A DNA stretch of 43,015 nucleotides. It comes from Clostridiales bacterium UBA1770 (GTDB lineage: Bacteria > Bacillota > Clostridia > Oscillospirales > CAG-272). Location: positions 1 to 43,015 of the forward strand of contig DCGU01000065.1 of the NCBI GenBank assembly GCA_002315325.1, read 5' to 3'. This document shows positions 42,999 through 43,015 of this stretch, piece after piece (position 1 is the first letter of the stretch; the number at the start of each line of letters is the position of its first letter). Both the position numbers and the translations under genes were made by a program. The notes beneath the pieces were generated by a model, which saw only the letters and a list, made by a program, of their open reading frames with translations, searched no databases and had not been told where the DNA came from.

Positions 42999-43015
42999 GG
43001 TGTGTCGGGCATGAC

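Noticed and set aside
1..43015. tRNA, rRNA, transposase or phage genes
   Set aside because: No cloverleaf with a GGTTCGAATCC-type arm, ribosomal RNA stretch, transposase motif or integrase motif was recognised.

Overview
The window looks like the chromosome of an uncultured, gut-type member of the Clostridia (Bacillota). The basis is AGGAGG-type ribosome binding sites, good sigma-A promoters with 17-base spacers, a MacB/FtsX-type ABC system with a PASTA protein, DUF5058 and DUF6487-like proteins, and base composition near 50 percent GC. No ribosomal RNA, tRNA, CRISPR array, prophage or transposase gene was seen. This assignment is inference from gene content; no search was run.

Most of the sequence is carbohydrate catabolism. 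Left part (378-6947): a GH36-like alpha-galactosidase lipoprotein on the minus strand, divergent from a DUF4091/GH123-like protein, followed by a GH3 xylosidase/glucosidase with its own promoter. Next (7112-9913) comes a set of small unlinked functions: GNAT acetyltransferase, alpha/beta hydrolase, membrane ferredoxin and a helix-hairpin-helix-like protein. Positions 10010-16278 hold a sugar isomerase/epimerase, a PHP hydrolase, a SASA-type acetylesterase, an uncharacterised TIM-barrel protein with a DEP motif, a nucleoside phosphorylase whose start is unclear, and a second GNAT. A cytoplasmic GH36 alpha-galactosidase (16342-18552) is convergent with these.

The middle (18698-25114, minus strand) is envelope biology: a MATE transporter fused to an RsbW-like ATPase domain, then a three-gene set of MacB-like permease, ATPase and a nine-repeat PASTA membrane protein. 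A 198-base repeat element with terminal inverted repeats sits in the leader of a flavin-oxidoreductase-like gene at 25552. It is followed by a heptamer tandem repeat and another GH36/GH27-like protein. A three-gene minus-strand operon (31382 down to 28510) encodes two membrane proteins and an M20 metallopeptidase. A GH127 beta-L-arabinofuranosidase is divergent from a GH43/GH32-like five-bladed propeller protein.

The right end (35786-42861) is a tight operon: a second DEP-motif TIM-barrel protein, a GH2, an unassigned 546-residue TIM-barrel-like protein, and a GH2 of beta-mannosidase type. All glycosidases except the first lack a signal peptide, so they probably act inside the cell on imported oligosaccharides. 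No sugar importer, PTS or SusC/D pair is in the window. The strongest candidates for new biology are the two DEP-motif proteins, the 546-residue protein, the MATE-ATPase fusion, the PASTA/ABC triad without a kinase, and the repeat element at 25325-25522.
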